Of a stretch of DNA of 14,731 bases, positions 14,659 through 14,731 are shown piece after piece (position 1 is the stretch's first letter; the number at the start of each line of letters is the position of its first letter). The position numbers were made by a program, and so were the translations under genes. Location of the stretch: the NCBI GenBank assembly GCA_027306955.1, contig DAHUXX010000161.1, positions 1 through 14,731 of the forward strand, read 5' to 3'. The notes beneath the pieces were generated by a model. It searched no databases, was not told the DNA's origin, and worked only from the letters and a program-made list of their open reading frames with translations. Source of the stretch: Acetobacteraceae bacterium (GTDB lineage: Bacteria; Pseudomonadota; Alphaproteobacteria; Acetobacterales; Acetobacteraceae).

Positions 14659-14731
14659 ACGTGAGCGGAAGATAGTAGCCGGCAAGCACCATGCCACCAC
14701 CTTCGCTCAGCCCGGCTGACAGGCCGCCTCC

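Noticed and set aside
14323..14700. 125-codon minus-strand frame starting at 14700
   Set aside because: Most of it overlaps the cytochrome b gene in another frame, and it shows no family features.

Overview
The window is GC-rich throughout, tightly packed with genes, and almost all of it reads as metabolic and electron-transfer genes of a Gram-negative bacterium. The mix of a fused indolepyruvate:ferredoxin oxidoreductase, an L-arabinonate-type dehydratase beside a DUF3237 protein, a feruloyl-CoA synthase cluster and SHP/DHC cytochromes points to an alphaproteobacterium, perhaps an Acetobacteraceae/Rhodospirillales-like soil or plant-associated aerobe. That placement is an inference from gene content; no rRNA, tRNA or taxonomic marker is present. 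No transposase, integrase, CRISPR array or clear sign of recent transfer was seen.

Layout from left to right: (1) plus strand: a 5'-truncated iorAB-type fusion (3-3332), then an M20-family hydrolase (3365-4606), then a small NADPH-dependent FMN reductase (4656-5210) with its own predicted promoter and a 12-bp palindrome. (2) minus strand: a DUF3237 protein (7407-6934) coupled through TGATG to an IlvD/Edd sugar-acid dehydratase (6934-5216). (3) a divergent 123-bp intergenic region. (4) plus strand: a five-gene operon (7531-12530): enoyl-CoA hydratase, feruloyl-CoA synthase, thiolase, short-chain dehydrogenase, 4-hydroxybenzoyl-CoA-type thioesterase. The first four genes are joined by ATGA overlaps and the fifth follows after 11 nt. 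(5) minus strand: a three-gene c/b-type cytochrome operon (14612-12537): a cytochrome b561 fused to a diheme cytochrome c domain, an SHP-like (DUF1924) monoheme cytochrome c, and a free-standing diheme cytochrome c (DHC).

The most interesting system is the operon at 7531-12530. It encodes each step needed to shorten a hydroxycinnamate (ferulate, p-coumarate) by a CoA-dependent beta-oxidative route: activation, hydration, oxidation, thiolysis, and release of the hydroxybenzoate. This contrasts with the common retro-aldol route through vanillin. The crotonase carries both acidic catalytic residues of a true hydratase, and no vanillin dehydrogenase is present. CoA-dependent beta-oxidative hydroxycinnamate degradation has been described in a few bacteria, so the novelty here lies in this compact gene set, not in the chemistry.

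Second is the cytochrome operon. It contains two copies of the DHC domain, one fused to the membrane cytochrome b and one free. Its SHP-like protein appears to have Thr in place of the Asn that serves as the unusual axial heme ligand in Rhodobacter SHP. A third oddity is the M20 hydrolase, in which two of the canonical metal-ligand positions look substituted.
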